From positions 1 through 23,702 of the forward strand of contig JAWXCM010000427.1 of assembly GCA_034408745.1 (NCBI GenBank): 23,702 nucleotides of DNA, given 5' to 3'. Below are positions 15,244 through 23,300 of this stretch, piece after piece. The position numbers were made by a program, and so were the translations under genes. Origin of the DNA: JAWXCM01 sp034408745. Its GTDB lineage: Bacteria > Acidobacteriota > Terriglobia > Bryobacterales > Bryobacteraceae. Position 1 is the stretch's first letter. Each line of letters begins with the position of its first letter. The notes beneath the pieces are model-generated. The model worked only from the letters and a program-made list of their open reading frames with translations, was not told the origin of the DNA and ran no database searches.

Positions 15244-16357
15244 GGGGAACTGGGAGGAGATTCGGAGTCGGTTTCCGGCGCTCGCCCAGGTCACGTACCT
15301 CAACACCGCCACTTACGGCCAGACGTCGAATGCGACGTTCGGTGCAGTCCGCGCTCACTTTGACCGCCGAAATGCCCACGCCTGTTCCGATTTCCTGAGC
15401 TGGTTCGCCGATATTGACCGAATCCGCGCAAAAACGGCTCGACTGATCAACGCCCCGTCGGGGGATGACATCGCTTTCTGCACCACGGCGTCCGCTGCGT
15501 TGTCATGGCTGATCAACGGACTCGAGTGGAAATCGGGAGACCGCGTGATTGCGCTGTCGAACGAATTTCCGAACAACTCGTACTTCCCTTCGACGCTTTC
15601 CCGCTTTGGCGTGGAATATATCGAGTCGGACTGGGAAGACCTCGACCGGCATTTGAACGCGGGTCCGGTGCGCGCTGTGTTTCTCAGTACGGTGAACTAC
15701 GCGAATGGTTTCCGGCCGGTGCTCGACGGACTGGCGGAACGGGTGCATCGGGCAGGCGGCCTTCTGTATCTGGATGGGACGCAGAGTGTCGGCGCCGTAC
15801 AGTTTGATGTGGAGCGCTGGCGGCCGGACATGCTGTCGGTCAATGCCTACAAATGGATGAACTCGCCCAATGGCGCCGGATTCGCGTATGTGGCTCCTGC
15901 GCTGAGAGCCGCGCTGCATCCCTCCGTGGTCGGCTGGCGAAGCGACCAGGGCTGGCGCAGGGTGGACCACCTCCATCACGGCGAGCCTGTTTTCGTGGAA
16001 GCCGCCGAACGCTTCGAAGGCGGCATGCTGGATTTCCCGAGCCTGTACGGATTCGAGGCGTCTGTCGATCTGGTGCTGGAACTCGGCGCGGACCGGGTGG
16101 AAGCGCGCGTTCTGGATCTGGCGGCGCAGTGCTGCTCACTGCTGGAGGAATTCGGCGGCAATATTGCTCACCAGGATTCGGCGATTGTCGCGGCGGAGTT
16201 TCCGGGCGTCGACGCGTCAGCTCTGGCACGGGAGTTGAAGACAGCCGGGATCCTGGTGTCCGCCCGCCACGGCAGACTGCGTGTTTCCACGCATTTCTAC
16301 AACAACGAAGCCGACCTGTCCCTGCTGCGAAGCGCGCTTTCCGGCCTGATTCGCTAA
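15236..16357 (+). CDS. Class V PLP-dependent aminotransferase
   Basis: This 373-residue fold-type I PLP protein belongs to the cysteine desulfurase / isopenicillin-N-epimerase-like group. YLNTATYGQTS near the N-terminus, the phosphate-binding TTASAALSWLI, Asp180 and Gln183 in LYLDGTQSVGA, and Lys206 in SVNAYKWMNSPNGAGF (the Schiff-base lysine) are all present. A catalytic cysteine loop like that of NifS/IscS is not obvious, so sulfur transfer is not supported. A true substrate (amino acid, kynurenine-like or epimerase type) cannot be assigned. It begins inside the last codons of proS (ATGCCTGA overlap) and is probably translationally coupled to it. Confidence 0.9.
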   Translation: MPEGNWEEIRSRFPALAQVTYLNTATYGQTSNATFGAVRAHFDRRNAHACSDFLSWFADIDRIRAKTARLINAPSGDDIAFCTTASAALSWLINGLEWKSGDRVIALSNEFPNNSYFPSTLSRFGVEYIESDWEDLDRHLNAGPVRAVFLSTVNYANGFRPVLDGLAERVHRAGGLLYLDGTQSVGAVQFDVERWRPDMLSVNAYKWMNSPNGAGFAYVAPALRAALHPSVVGWRSDQGWRRVDHLHHGEPVFVEAAERFEGGMLDFPSLYGFEASVDLVLELGADRVEARVLDLAAQCCSLLEEFGGNIAHQDSAIVAAEFPGVDASALARELKTAGILVSARHGRLRVSTHFYNNEADLSLLRSALSGLIR

Positions 16358-16499
16358 AACGAACCGATTTTACAGACGGCGCAGAAGCCGTGGACCTCTA
16401 CCGCCACAGTCTGGAAGCAGGTCAGCGGCCCCGCTCCTGTGAAGATCCTGATGGTAACCGGACTCGACGACTCGCGGAACCTGAAGAACTGGTTACAGT

Positions 16500-16694
16500 T
16501 CAGCGAGTCTGAGTCGCCCGCGGCGCGGACGCGGCGGACGATGTCTGCTGCGAATCGCCACCGAACACGATCAGGAAAAACGCCAACAGGAACGGCAGGG
16601 CCAGTCCAGCTACCGCAAGGAGGCGGGCCGACAGAATCGGCGTCGCCTTCGAAGTCGGCTCCAGGGTTCCGGTTGTACGAGTAGACCAGTGCAA
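16500..16694 (-). CDS. Possible single-pass membrane microprotein
   Basis: The minus frame gives about 64 residues with a polar start (HWSTRTTGTLEPTSKATP), one hydrophobic segment (LLAVAGLALPFLLAFFLIVF) and a Ser/Ala/Thr-rich polar tail. GAGG lies 8 nt before TTG at 16694, an acceptable Shine-Dalgarno for a TTG start. The frame is also open to TTG 16709. No ATG start exists and I recognise no family. The hydrophobic run is the main support. It could be chance. Confidence 0.35.
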   Translation of the reverse strand: MHWSTRTTGTLEPTSKATPILSARLLAVAGLALPFLLAFFLIVFGGDSQQTSSAASAPRATQTR

Positions 16695-16756
16695 ACTCTT
16701 AGACCTCAACTAATAGAGCGTGAACGGACTCGTTTTTGCTCAGAGTACGGACATAG

Positions 16757-16768
16757 ACTGGTACCAGT
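16757..16768. promoter_or_regulatory. 12-bp perfect palindrome upstream of msrA
   Basis: ACTGGTACCAGT is a perfect palindrome located about 63 bp upstream of the msrA -10-like box. It could be an operator. No regulator is identified. Confidence 0.25.
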
Positions 16769-16830
16769 ACTAAAGGCTGACGGAATTCCCCCTCGCAGGT
16801 GATGAAATCGAAAAAGTAGCGGGAATAGAC

Positions 16831-16836
16831 TAGAAT
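16831..16836 (+). promoter_or_regulatory. -10-like box of msrA
   Basis: TAGAAT lies 31 nt before the preferred ATG at 16868. No clear -35 at the expected spacing. Confidence 0.33.
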
Positions 16837-16867
16837 CCAGAACGGATCGGGTGTGCGTAACATCTCT

Positions 16868-17524
16868 ATGAACATGACCAGAGCGTTCTCGATTCTTCTG
16901 CTGGCCACCGGGCTCAGCAGCCTCGCCGCATTCGGCAAAGATCTCCCCAACCCGGCCACCGACGTGCCGGCGTCCAAAGGCCTGAAAAAGGCGGTGTTTG
17001 CAGGCGGCTGCTTCTGGTGCACAGAAGCCGTCTTCGAAGAAGTGGCTGGTGTCACCAGGGTAATTTCGGGTTACGCCGGCGGTACGAAGGGATCGGCGCA
17101 ATACGAGATTGTGGGCGCGGGGCGCACCGATCACGCCGAAGCGATTGAGATCACCTACGATCCCCAGAAGATCAGCTACGGTACGCTGCTGAAGGTGTTC
17201 TTCGCGGTGGCGCACGATCCGACTCAGCTCAACCGTCAGGGTCCGGATTACGGCAAACAGTACAGGTCGGAGATCTTCGCCCAGGACGCGGAACAGAAGA
17301 AGGTCGCGGAAGCGTATCTGAAGCAGCTATCGGATGCGAAGGTGTTTTCCGCGCCGATCGCGACGAAACTGAGCGAGGGCCATCCCTTTTATCCGGCCGA
17401 GGAGTATCACCAGGACTTCGTGAAACTGCATCCGAACCACGGGTACGTCATGGTGAATTCAAAGCCCAAGGTAGAGAAGCTGCGCAAGACGTTTCCGGAA
17501 CTGCTGAAGAAACGCGCATCCTGA
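16868..17524 (+). CDS. msrA: Exported peptide-methionine (S)-S-oxide reductase
   Basis: MsrA reduces the S form of methionine sulfoxide in damaged proteins. The catalytic GCFWC motif is at residues 47-51 from this start, with Cys48 as the nucleophile. HAEAIEITYDP, DPTQLNRQGPDYGKQYRS and EEYHQDF are family signatures. A hydrophobic N-terminus (TRAFSILLLATGLSSLAAF) looks like a Sec signal peptide, so it is probably periplasmic. There are no cysteines besides the two in GCFWC, so recycling must use Cys51 or an external thiol. ATG 16868 (MNMTRAF) is preferred over GTG 16853, and ATG 16874 is also possible. The LamG-like gene follows after 20 nt and may be cotranscribed. Confidence 0.94.
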   Translation: MNMTRAFSILLLATGLSSLAAFGKDLPNPATDVPASKGLKKAVFAGGCFWCTEAVFEEVAGVTRVISGYAGGTKGSAQYEIVGAGRTDHAEAIEITYDPQKISYGTLLKVFFAVAHDPTQLNRQGPDYGKQYRSEIFAQDAEQKKVAEAYLKQLSDAKVFSAPIATKLSEGHPFYPAEEYHQDFVKLHPNHGYVMVNSKPKVEKLRKTFPELLKKRAS

Positions 17525-17544
17525 AGACGGTAAGCTGAGAGCAA

Positions 17545-18180
17545 ATGCTCTCTCGCCGACTTTTCGCCGGATTGCCGCTTGCAATGTATGCCGCGGCTCC
17601 GAAGCTCCCGCCGTTTGGCGGTGCCGTTCGTGCGTTTGGACAGGAATGGGACGTGTTGAATCCGGCCGAGTGGTCGGGAAGCGACACGTCTCTCGAACTC
17701 AAGGTCGCGCGGCCACAGGAAGCGAACCCGAGGTCGCCGACCCAGTACGCTCTCGCGAAAACCATGCCGCCCGAGCGGTTCACGCTGGAAGTGGAAATGA
17801 AGCCGGACGTCGACGCCGGCGCCAAGGTCGGTTCCGCAATCATAGTCTACGGGTGGCGCGACAACCTGCACTTCGACTACGTCCATCTGTCGCCCGACAC
17901 AGCGGTGGAGCAGCCAGTCCACAACGGCATCTTTCACGTCTATGGCGGCGATCGCGTCCGCATCAGCGATCAGACTGGGCCTCGCGTGTGGGCGAAGGCG
18001 GAATGGACACCCGTCCGAGTGGTCTACGACGCATCGAAGAACCTGGTCGAAACGTGGGTGCGTGGCGAGAAGAATAGCTCGCTGCGAGGAATCGATCTGA
18101 GCCTGGCGCACGGGCGCATCGGTTTGGGCTCGTTTTTCAATACGGTTTCCTGCCGGAATTTCCGGCTTCACAAAGCCTGA
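17545..18180 (+). CDS. Tat-exported LamG/DUF1080-like beta-sandwich protein
   Basis: This 211-residue protein begins MLSRRLFAGLPLAMYAAA, where SRRLFA fits a twin-arginine signal. The mature part has the pattern of a concanavalin-like jelly roll (FTLEVEMKPDVDAGAKVGSAIIVY, LHFDYVHLS, WTPVRVVYDASKNLVETWVRG, GRIGLGSFFNTVSCRNFRL). These segments match DUF1080/3-keto-disaccharide hydrolase-like or LamG folds, which are plentiful in Acidobacteria and often bind or cleave glycans. No catalytic residues can be assigned. The gene is 20 nt after msrA on the same strand. Its last 44 bp overlap the end of the convergent minus-strand pseudogene. Confidence 0.78.
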   Translation: MLSRRLFAGLPLAMYAAAPKLPPFGGAVRAFGQEWDVLNPAEWSGSDTSLELKVARPQEANPRSPTQYALAKTMPPERFTLEVEMKPDVDAGAKVGSAIIVYGWRDNLHFDYVHLSPDTAVEQPVHNGIFHVYGGDRVRISDQTGPRVWAKAEWTPVRVVYDASKNLVETWVRGEKNSSLRGIDLSLAHGRIGLGSFFNTVSCRNFRLHKA

Positions 18181-19340
18181 CGCGCTTCGTATAGAATGCT
18201 GTAAGCGCATTCAGCCATGACACCTCGACGCTGTCCCGCCGCTCGTTCTGCTCTGCTTTGACGGCAGCTTCTGTGGCTTCGGTCTGATTTGGGCTTGTTC
18301 TCGCGAAGAAGCTTACTGCTGTTGTTACGGTCGCATCGATTCCCATTGAAGCTGCTTGTTGCTGTGGTGCCAGGATCACTGCCAACCGGTGCACGCGCCA
18401 CAGCAGCCACGCACAAGCTCCGATCAACCCGACCAACAGCAGGCTGGCACCACCAATCCAGGGCCAGTAGTACTGCCAAACTAGAGAGGCACGGTCGATC
18501 TTGCCGTCCTCATGGATGTATAGGATTTGCTTCGTGTCGTCTGAGTTTGTAACCCGTAGACCATTCGGACCTGCGGAGAAAACTAGATGGCCATTTCCAA
18601 GCGAGTCGCGCCAGATGCTGGCATCGCATTTGCCCTTGTCTCGAAAGACAATTCTGTTTTCTGGGGACATCAGCATCGCTGAATCGCTGAACTTAGAATT
18701 CTCGAGATTGATTCCGATTTTTGCGTTTTGGGGTCCCACCCCAATCAGCGTGCCGTTCTTGGTAAGGGAATCTGGATTGAGCAGCAGGAAATGCTCGAAT
18801 CTTCCACCTCCTGGACCCTTATGTTCCGACTCGGCCATATATGCCGCGGTGATGGTGTTGCCGAAGCCTACTACTTCGATCCCAACCTTCGAGGCGTTTG
18901 GGGCGACTCCGGGCAGCGATGCGTTTAACACGTCGACTTCCAAGCCGAGTAATTGAGCATCACGTGGCACTGGCTGGCCCAGGGAAACTGCCTGAGCGCG
19001 CCGAGAAAAACCCTCCCCACACCTTCGCCTTATCGGCTCCCGCAGCAGCATCTCCCCATACCGCTACTGCGTTCGTATCCGCGCGTAGGCTGATGAGTTC
19101 TGAAAGCAACGTCTGATAGTGAATCAGCGGCGGACCTGGCGGCAGCACCTCGGCGAAAACCGCGAAGTCTTTCAGGTTACCAGGTTTAAACTGATGATAA
19201 CTATAGCTTCCTGGTTGCGCGTCGCAGCGCGGGTGACCTCCTTTGCAAACGTACATTCGCTCCGTTATAGTCACAGGCGTCTGCGTCTGCGCGCTTACGG
19301 TCATCGCAAGCGCCAGAACAACCAAGTTGTATCTCAACAC
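18137..19340 (-). pseudogene. Frameshifted exported/membrane-anchored protein gene
   Basis: Two frames together make one protein. The first runs from GTG 19340 (MLRYNLVVLALAMTVSAQ, a signal peptide) to a stop at 18960. The second continues to 18137. A good ribosome-binding site (AAGGAG) precedes the GTG. Removing one base from the A5 run at 19006-19010 (T5 on the coding strand) joins them into 400 codons, reading WGGFSRRAQAVSLGQP across the junction. The product would have an exported beta-rich domain (GLEVDVLNASLPG, GIEVVGFGN) resembling phage tail or surface modules, a transmembrane helix (GGASLLLVGLIGACAWLLW) and a cytoplasmic tail of about 90 residues. I do not recognise the family. A sequencing error in the homopolymer is as likely as true inactivation. 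Confidence 0.72.
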
Positions 19341-19437
19341 TTTGCCTTCTCCTTTGTCCTTCTCCCCAGTCTGCTTTTTGTGCTACGTGTATAGGTCGGG
19401 TTGGCGACAGGTCGCTGGGGATTAAATCATCATTGAA

Positions 19438-20142
19438 TCATTTTCGGAGCAGCATTCCCAGACCACAGGGATTAGGCCAGACAGGCGGTTCCAGCGACAG
19501 AAACTGGAAATGCGCTCCATTCTTTTGCATCCATTCTTGAACGGCACGCGGGACGCCGCCTTCACCGGTCGGATCGGACGATGCCGCTGATCGCCCAGCG
19601 TCATGCATGAATATGGCGGTCGCGCTCGAGGAGAGGGCCTGATCGCCAGTATATAAGTCAAGTTCTTCCAGAGTCTGTTTATACGCGTGGGAGGAATCGA
19701 TATAGATCATGTCGAACGGTCCAAGGCGCCGGAGCGTATTTACAACCTCGGCGTCTGTCGATGATCCCGAGATAAGGCTAATCTTGTGCTCGAGGCTGGC
19801 CGCTTGTATGTGGGGTCGGCTATCATGTTGATGCTTGTTTGACAGATCGACGGTAGTCAATCGTGCTGAAGAGTCATTAGCGTCAAGGCAAGAGGCCATT
19901 ACTATTGCGCTAAGCCCCCCAAATGTACCAAGCTCAAGGATGTTCCTCGCCGGGCGGAGCTTGACATACAGCGCTAACATCGACAGAGCTGCTGTGTCAG
20001 ATACGCCAACAAAATAGGGCCCGTCAATTACCTGGTCAATTACACCGAGCACGTGTCCCGGAACAAACGTACGGTACACGGCGATCTGCGGATCTTTACT
20101 CGCGGTTCGATACATGCTGAGCTGTTGTTCAGTTGGCAACAT
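19438..20142 (-). CDS. Class I SAM-dependent methyltransferase
   Basis: This 234-residue protein has a Rossmann methyltransferase fold of the Methyltransf_24 / O-methyltransferase type. Motif I is NILELGTFGGLSA (67-79), the acidic residue after strand 2 is in TTVDLS (97-101), and the strand-4 motif is MIYIDSSHAYKQTLEELD (145-162), with FMHDAG at 178-183. The YIDSSHAY and HDAG motifs are like those in sugar or cephalosporin-hydroxylase-type methyltransferases found in glycan clusters. ATG at 20142 has AGGAG 14 nt upstream, which is rather distant. It lies 180 nt after the large glycosyltransferase gene in the same direction and probably modifies a surface polysaccharide or its precursor. The substrate is unassigned. 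Confidence 0.86.
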   Translation of the reverse strand: MLPTEQQLSMYRTASKDPQIAVYRTFVPGHVLGVIDQVIDGPYFVGVSDTAALSMLALYVKLRPARNILELGTFGGLSAIVMASCLDANDSSARLTTVDLSNKHQHDSRPHIQAASLEHKISLISGSSTDAEVVNTLRRLGPFDMIYIDSSHAYKQTLEELDLYTGDQALSSSATAIFMHDAGRSAASSDPTGEGGVPRAVQEWMQKNGAHFQFLSLEPPVWPNPCGLGMLLRK

Positions 20143-20322
20143 AAGAATTCGGTATTCTCCTAGGCCGGTCCGATGAACGTCGCAGGTGCCGGCTTTTTTC
20201 CTTTGTCCTAAAGTCTTCCTGAATGGTCTGTAGAAATGATAACGTGCCCAATTCGCGCCGCCATGGATCCCCGCTTCTCCGTTGGAAGTAGCGGTCCTCC
20301 CGTTACCTGCGATCCTTGTTCT

Positions 20323-23300
20323 CTACGCCAACTGAGCGAGCACCGTTGGTTGAACAGCCGCGTCGGCTCCCCTTGCCACTCTCCGGAGAATCAGTTCCTG
20401 GACCCGCTCGGCCATCTCTTCTTCAGAAGGGAACTGCCTGACAAGCTGAATCCCCGCCCGCGAGCGCGCAGCAAGCTCGACTGGATTGCTCAACAGCTCG
20501 CAAATCTGAAATGCCATTACCTCGGGCGACGGGTCCGCCAGCAGCGCAACGTCGTACCGGTTGCCGTAATTGGCCTCGTTCCCCCCGCGATTCATATCGA
20601 CGACCGGCAGACCGGAGGCCATCATTTCGTAAGGAACCAGGCTTGGGTTTGTCGTCGAAAACACGATTCCGGCGTCCGCGTCCGAGTACATCTTTGCAAG
20701 GTCGTCGATCGTTGGCACAATCGAGCGCACAGTCGCGGGAAATGGGAATGAACGTCCCTCCAGACTCCGGGAGCCGTACAAAATGATCTCCACGTCCGGA
20801 CGCCTGCGGTGAAGGTGATCGAGCGCCATCAGTCCGATTTCGTAGCACCGGCGCGGCATTTCCGGCTTGGCGAAGAAGACCACGTTTGGACCCGTCGAAA
20901 GGCGGGGGCGGGGGTAGTAAACCGACTTGTCGACCGGAAGCTGGAAGTGGTCGGCCTCAAGCTGAAAATCGCGGCGAAGAATGTGCTCGCACCACGGGCC
21001 TGAAGTGATGCAGTACAGCCCCTGCCGGTACGTGTTTTCCGCCAGGACGTACTCCGTTCCCATAGGCGCAAACAGAGGCTCGAAATCCTGTACGAAGTAC
21101 ATCACCTCCCCCACATTCGCGCGAGCCTTCAGCGCAGGGCTAACTGTTGTCCAGTGAGTTGCGAACAAGACGTCGGCGGCTCCTATCTGTCCTTCATACC
21201 TGTGCATAGGGCACTGGATCGGGTAAAAGTGCTCATGCACTGTTCGCCGCAAGCTGTCGCTGTCCATGGTCACATCGGTGAAGTACAGCTCCAGTTCGTG
21301 GCCGAAGCGCTGCAGATGATATGCGGCGCGCAGAATATTGCGATGTCCCCCTCCACCAATGATGAGACCAGGAACGATCCAGGCAATCTTCAGTCTTCGC
21401 CAGGGCGTCTGCGAGGAATTGTCGTCCGCCTTCCCTTCTGTTGAGACAGCCCCGTGGATTTTGTCCAGACCATACGCCTGAATCGCAAGCCGTCCCACCG
21501 GCTCCAGTCCGAACTGCTGGATAGCTCTTTCCCGGGCTGCGTTTCCGGTTCTGCGGCGGAGTTCCGGAGATTCGATCAGAAGTTGCAGCGCCCCGAGCCA
21601 CTCCGCGGTTGTTCTGGCCAGGAACCCGTCGACGCCATGATCGATCGCTTCGCCATAGCTGTGCACGGCGCTGGCAACGGTAGGTACGTATACCAGTCCG
21701 GCTTCGAAGATCTTCAGTTGACTCTTGCTCTCACAATACGGGTTCCCAACTTCCAGGGGAGCCAGGTTGATATTGCAACCCGCCAGGAGCTCAAGCATCT
21801 CCGTGTAAGGAACCATGGGATGCCGCTCAACCCGGGATGCGAACGGGGACCATTCCGGCCCCAGATCGAGAATACCGACGAGCACAAAGCGACACTCCGG
21901 ATAGCGTGCCATAACCTGCCGCAAAGCTGGCTCGCAGGACTCAAAGTCGACTTGATGCGTGTTGCTTCCGCTGAAGTACCCAATCCGGATATGCGATTCG
22001 CTCCACCGTTCACGGCTGTTGAGAGCCTCTGCAAGCTCCATCTGTCGTGCATTAATCGAATTGGGTATAACCGCCGCGCGTTTGCCGAGTTCTCTGGCGC
22101 GTTCGGCAAGAAAGCCGGTTGTGCAGGTGAAGAGATCGCTTTCCAGCAGCACTCTTCTGTACCGCTCGAGGTCGGAGCGATACCCCGCCACCTGTTCGGG
22201 CGTGAACGTGGAAAGAACGCGAATGTAATCGATGTTATGCGGCTCGAAGATCAGATCGTCGACGTCGAATACGACCTGGATGCCGCGGTTGCGCGCATAC
22301 CGGATCACCGATGCGATATGGTCGTTGTATGCGGCCCTGAAAATCACCAGCGCGTGACATTGAATACCGGCGGAGATGATTGACGGAATATCATGTTCGG
22401 AAAATGCAACTGAGCTGTAACCTTGCTCGCTGAAGAACTCCATCAGGTTGTGAACCCGATAGCGTTTCGATTCCCCGTCATGGCAGCCGATGATGTACAG
22501 CACGTCCACGTATGCGCGACTGGGCAGGAACGTCGGGTGATTCGAACGTAATGGGTTCTTTTTTGCGGTACGGTAGTCGGCTCGCTCTCCCGTGCAGATT
22601 TCATTCCATCCCTTAAGCAGCCAGTGCTCCAGTCCGGACGAAAAAGCGCCATTTCGAACCGCATCGGCCACGTCCGGAAAGGCCGCAAGATAAGTCGCCT
22701 CATCAATCCATTCCTGAGTAGAGACAGCCGGGACATTCATATCGGAAAGAGGAGGCAGAATGGGAGCGGATGCTACTCCTTCCACCGTTAGTCCCCCGTC
22801 GCCCAAAGCTCTCACAGGAGCTGTGAGCTTCCAACTCAAGGACGTCACGACGTTGCCGAGTTGTGTCCGAAAGACGTCGATGAGCTTTGCCTGTTCAGAT
22901 GCCGTCTGTCTTAGCGCATGCAGGCGATCTTGCAGTGTCCTGATTCTCTCCGATGATCCATGGACATACCTGACAATGGCCGCCGTGTGCGCTTCTTCCT
23001 GCAATTCACGCGAGCCGTCTGGACGTTCGGCAAGTTGCCTCTCCAGCGTCGCAACCTGCCAGTGCGCCGCCTTAACGGCAGTCTGCAGGTTGTGAACCCG
23101 GTGCTCGAGAACGTGGACCTTCTTGACGGTCGCGGCTGAGTTCTGCTGTTCGACACTCATTTCTGTGTAGAGCTTCGCCAGTTTGCTCAAACCACGTGGC
23201 AGGTCGTCCACTCCCAGAGACTTGAGCCTCTGGGTCAAAGAAGCCGGTTCCGGCCGCGATTCAGCCACTGCGACCAGAAGTGCAAGAGCATTCTGATCCG

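Larger units (their letters stand above)
16358..16867. other. 510-base gap between aminotransferase and msrA
   Basis: No standard gene is evident. It holds a receiver-like coding scrap just after the aminotransferase stop (about 16366-16440), a possible minus-strand membrane microprotein (16500-16694), an ACTGGTACCAGT palindrome (16757-16768) and the msrA -10-like box at 16831. A short hairpin (ACGGC 16376-16380 with GCCGT 16387-16391) lacks a T tract and is not a clear terminator. Confidence 0.5.

Noticed and set aside
14530..15312. 260-codon minus-strand frame
   Set aside because: Antisense to proS, with no supporting features.
17407..18210. 267-codon minus-strand frame
   Set aside because: Antisense to the 3' end of msrA and the Tat-exported protein. 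No signal or domain.
20163..20200. GCCGG...CCGGC followed by a T run, terminator-like on plus
   Set aside because: The loop is over 20 nt, the stem is only 5 bp, and no plus-strand gene precedes it.
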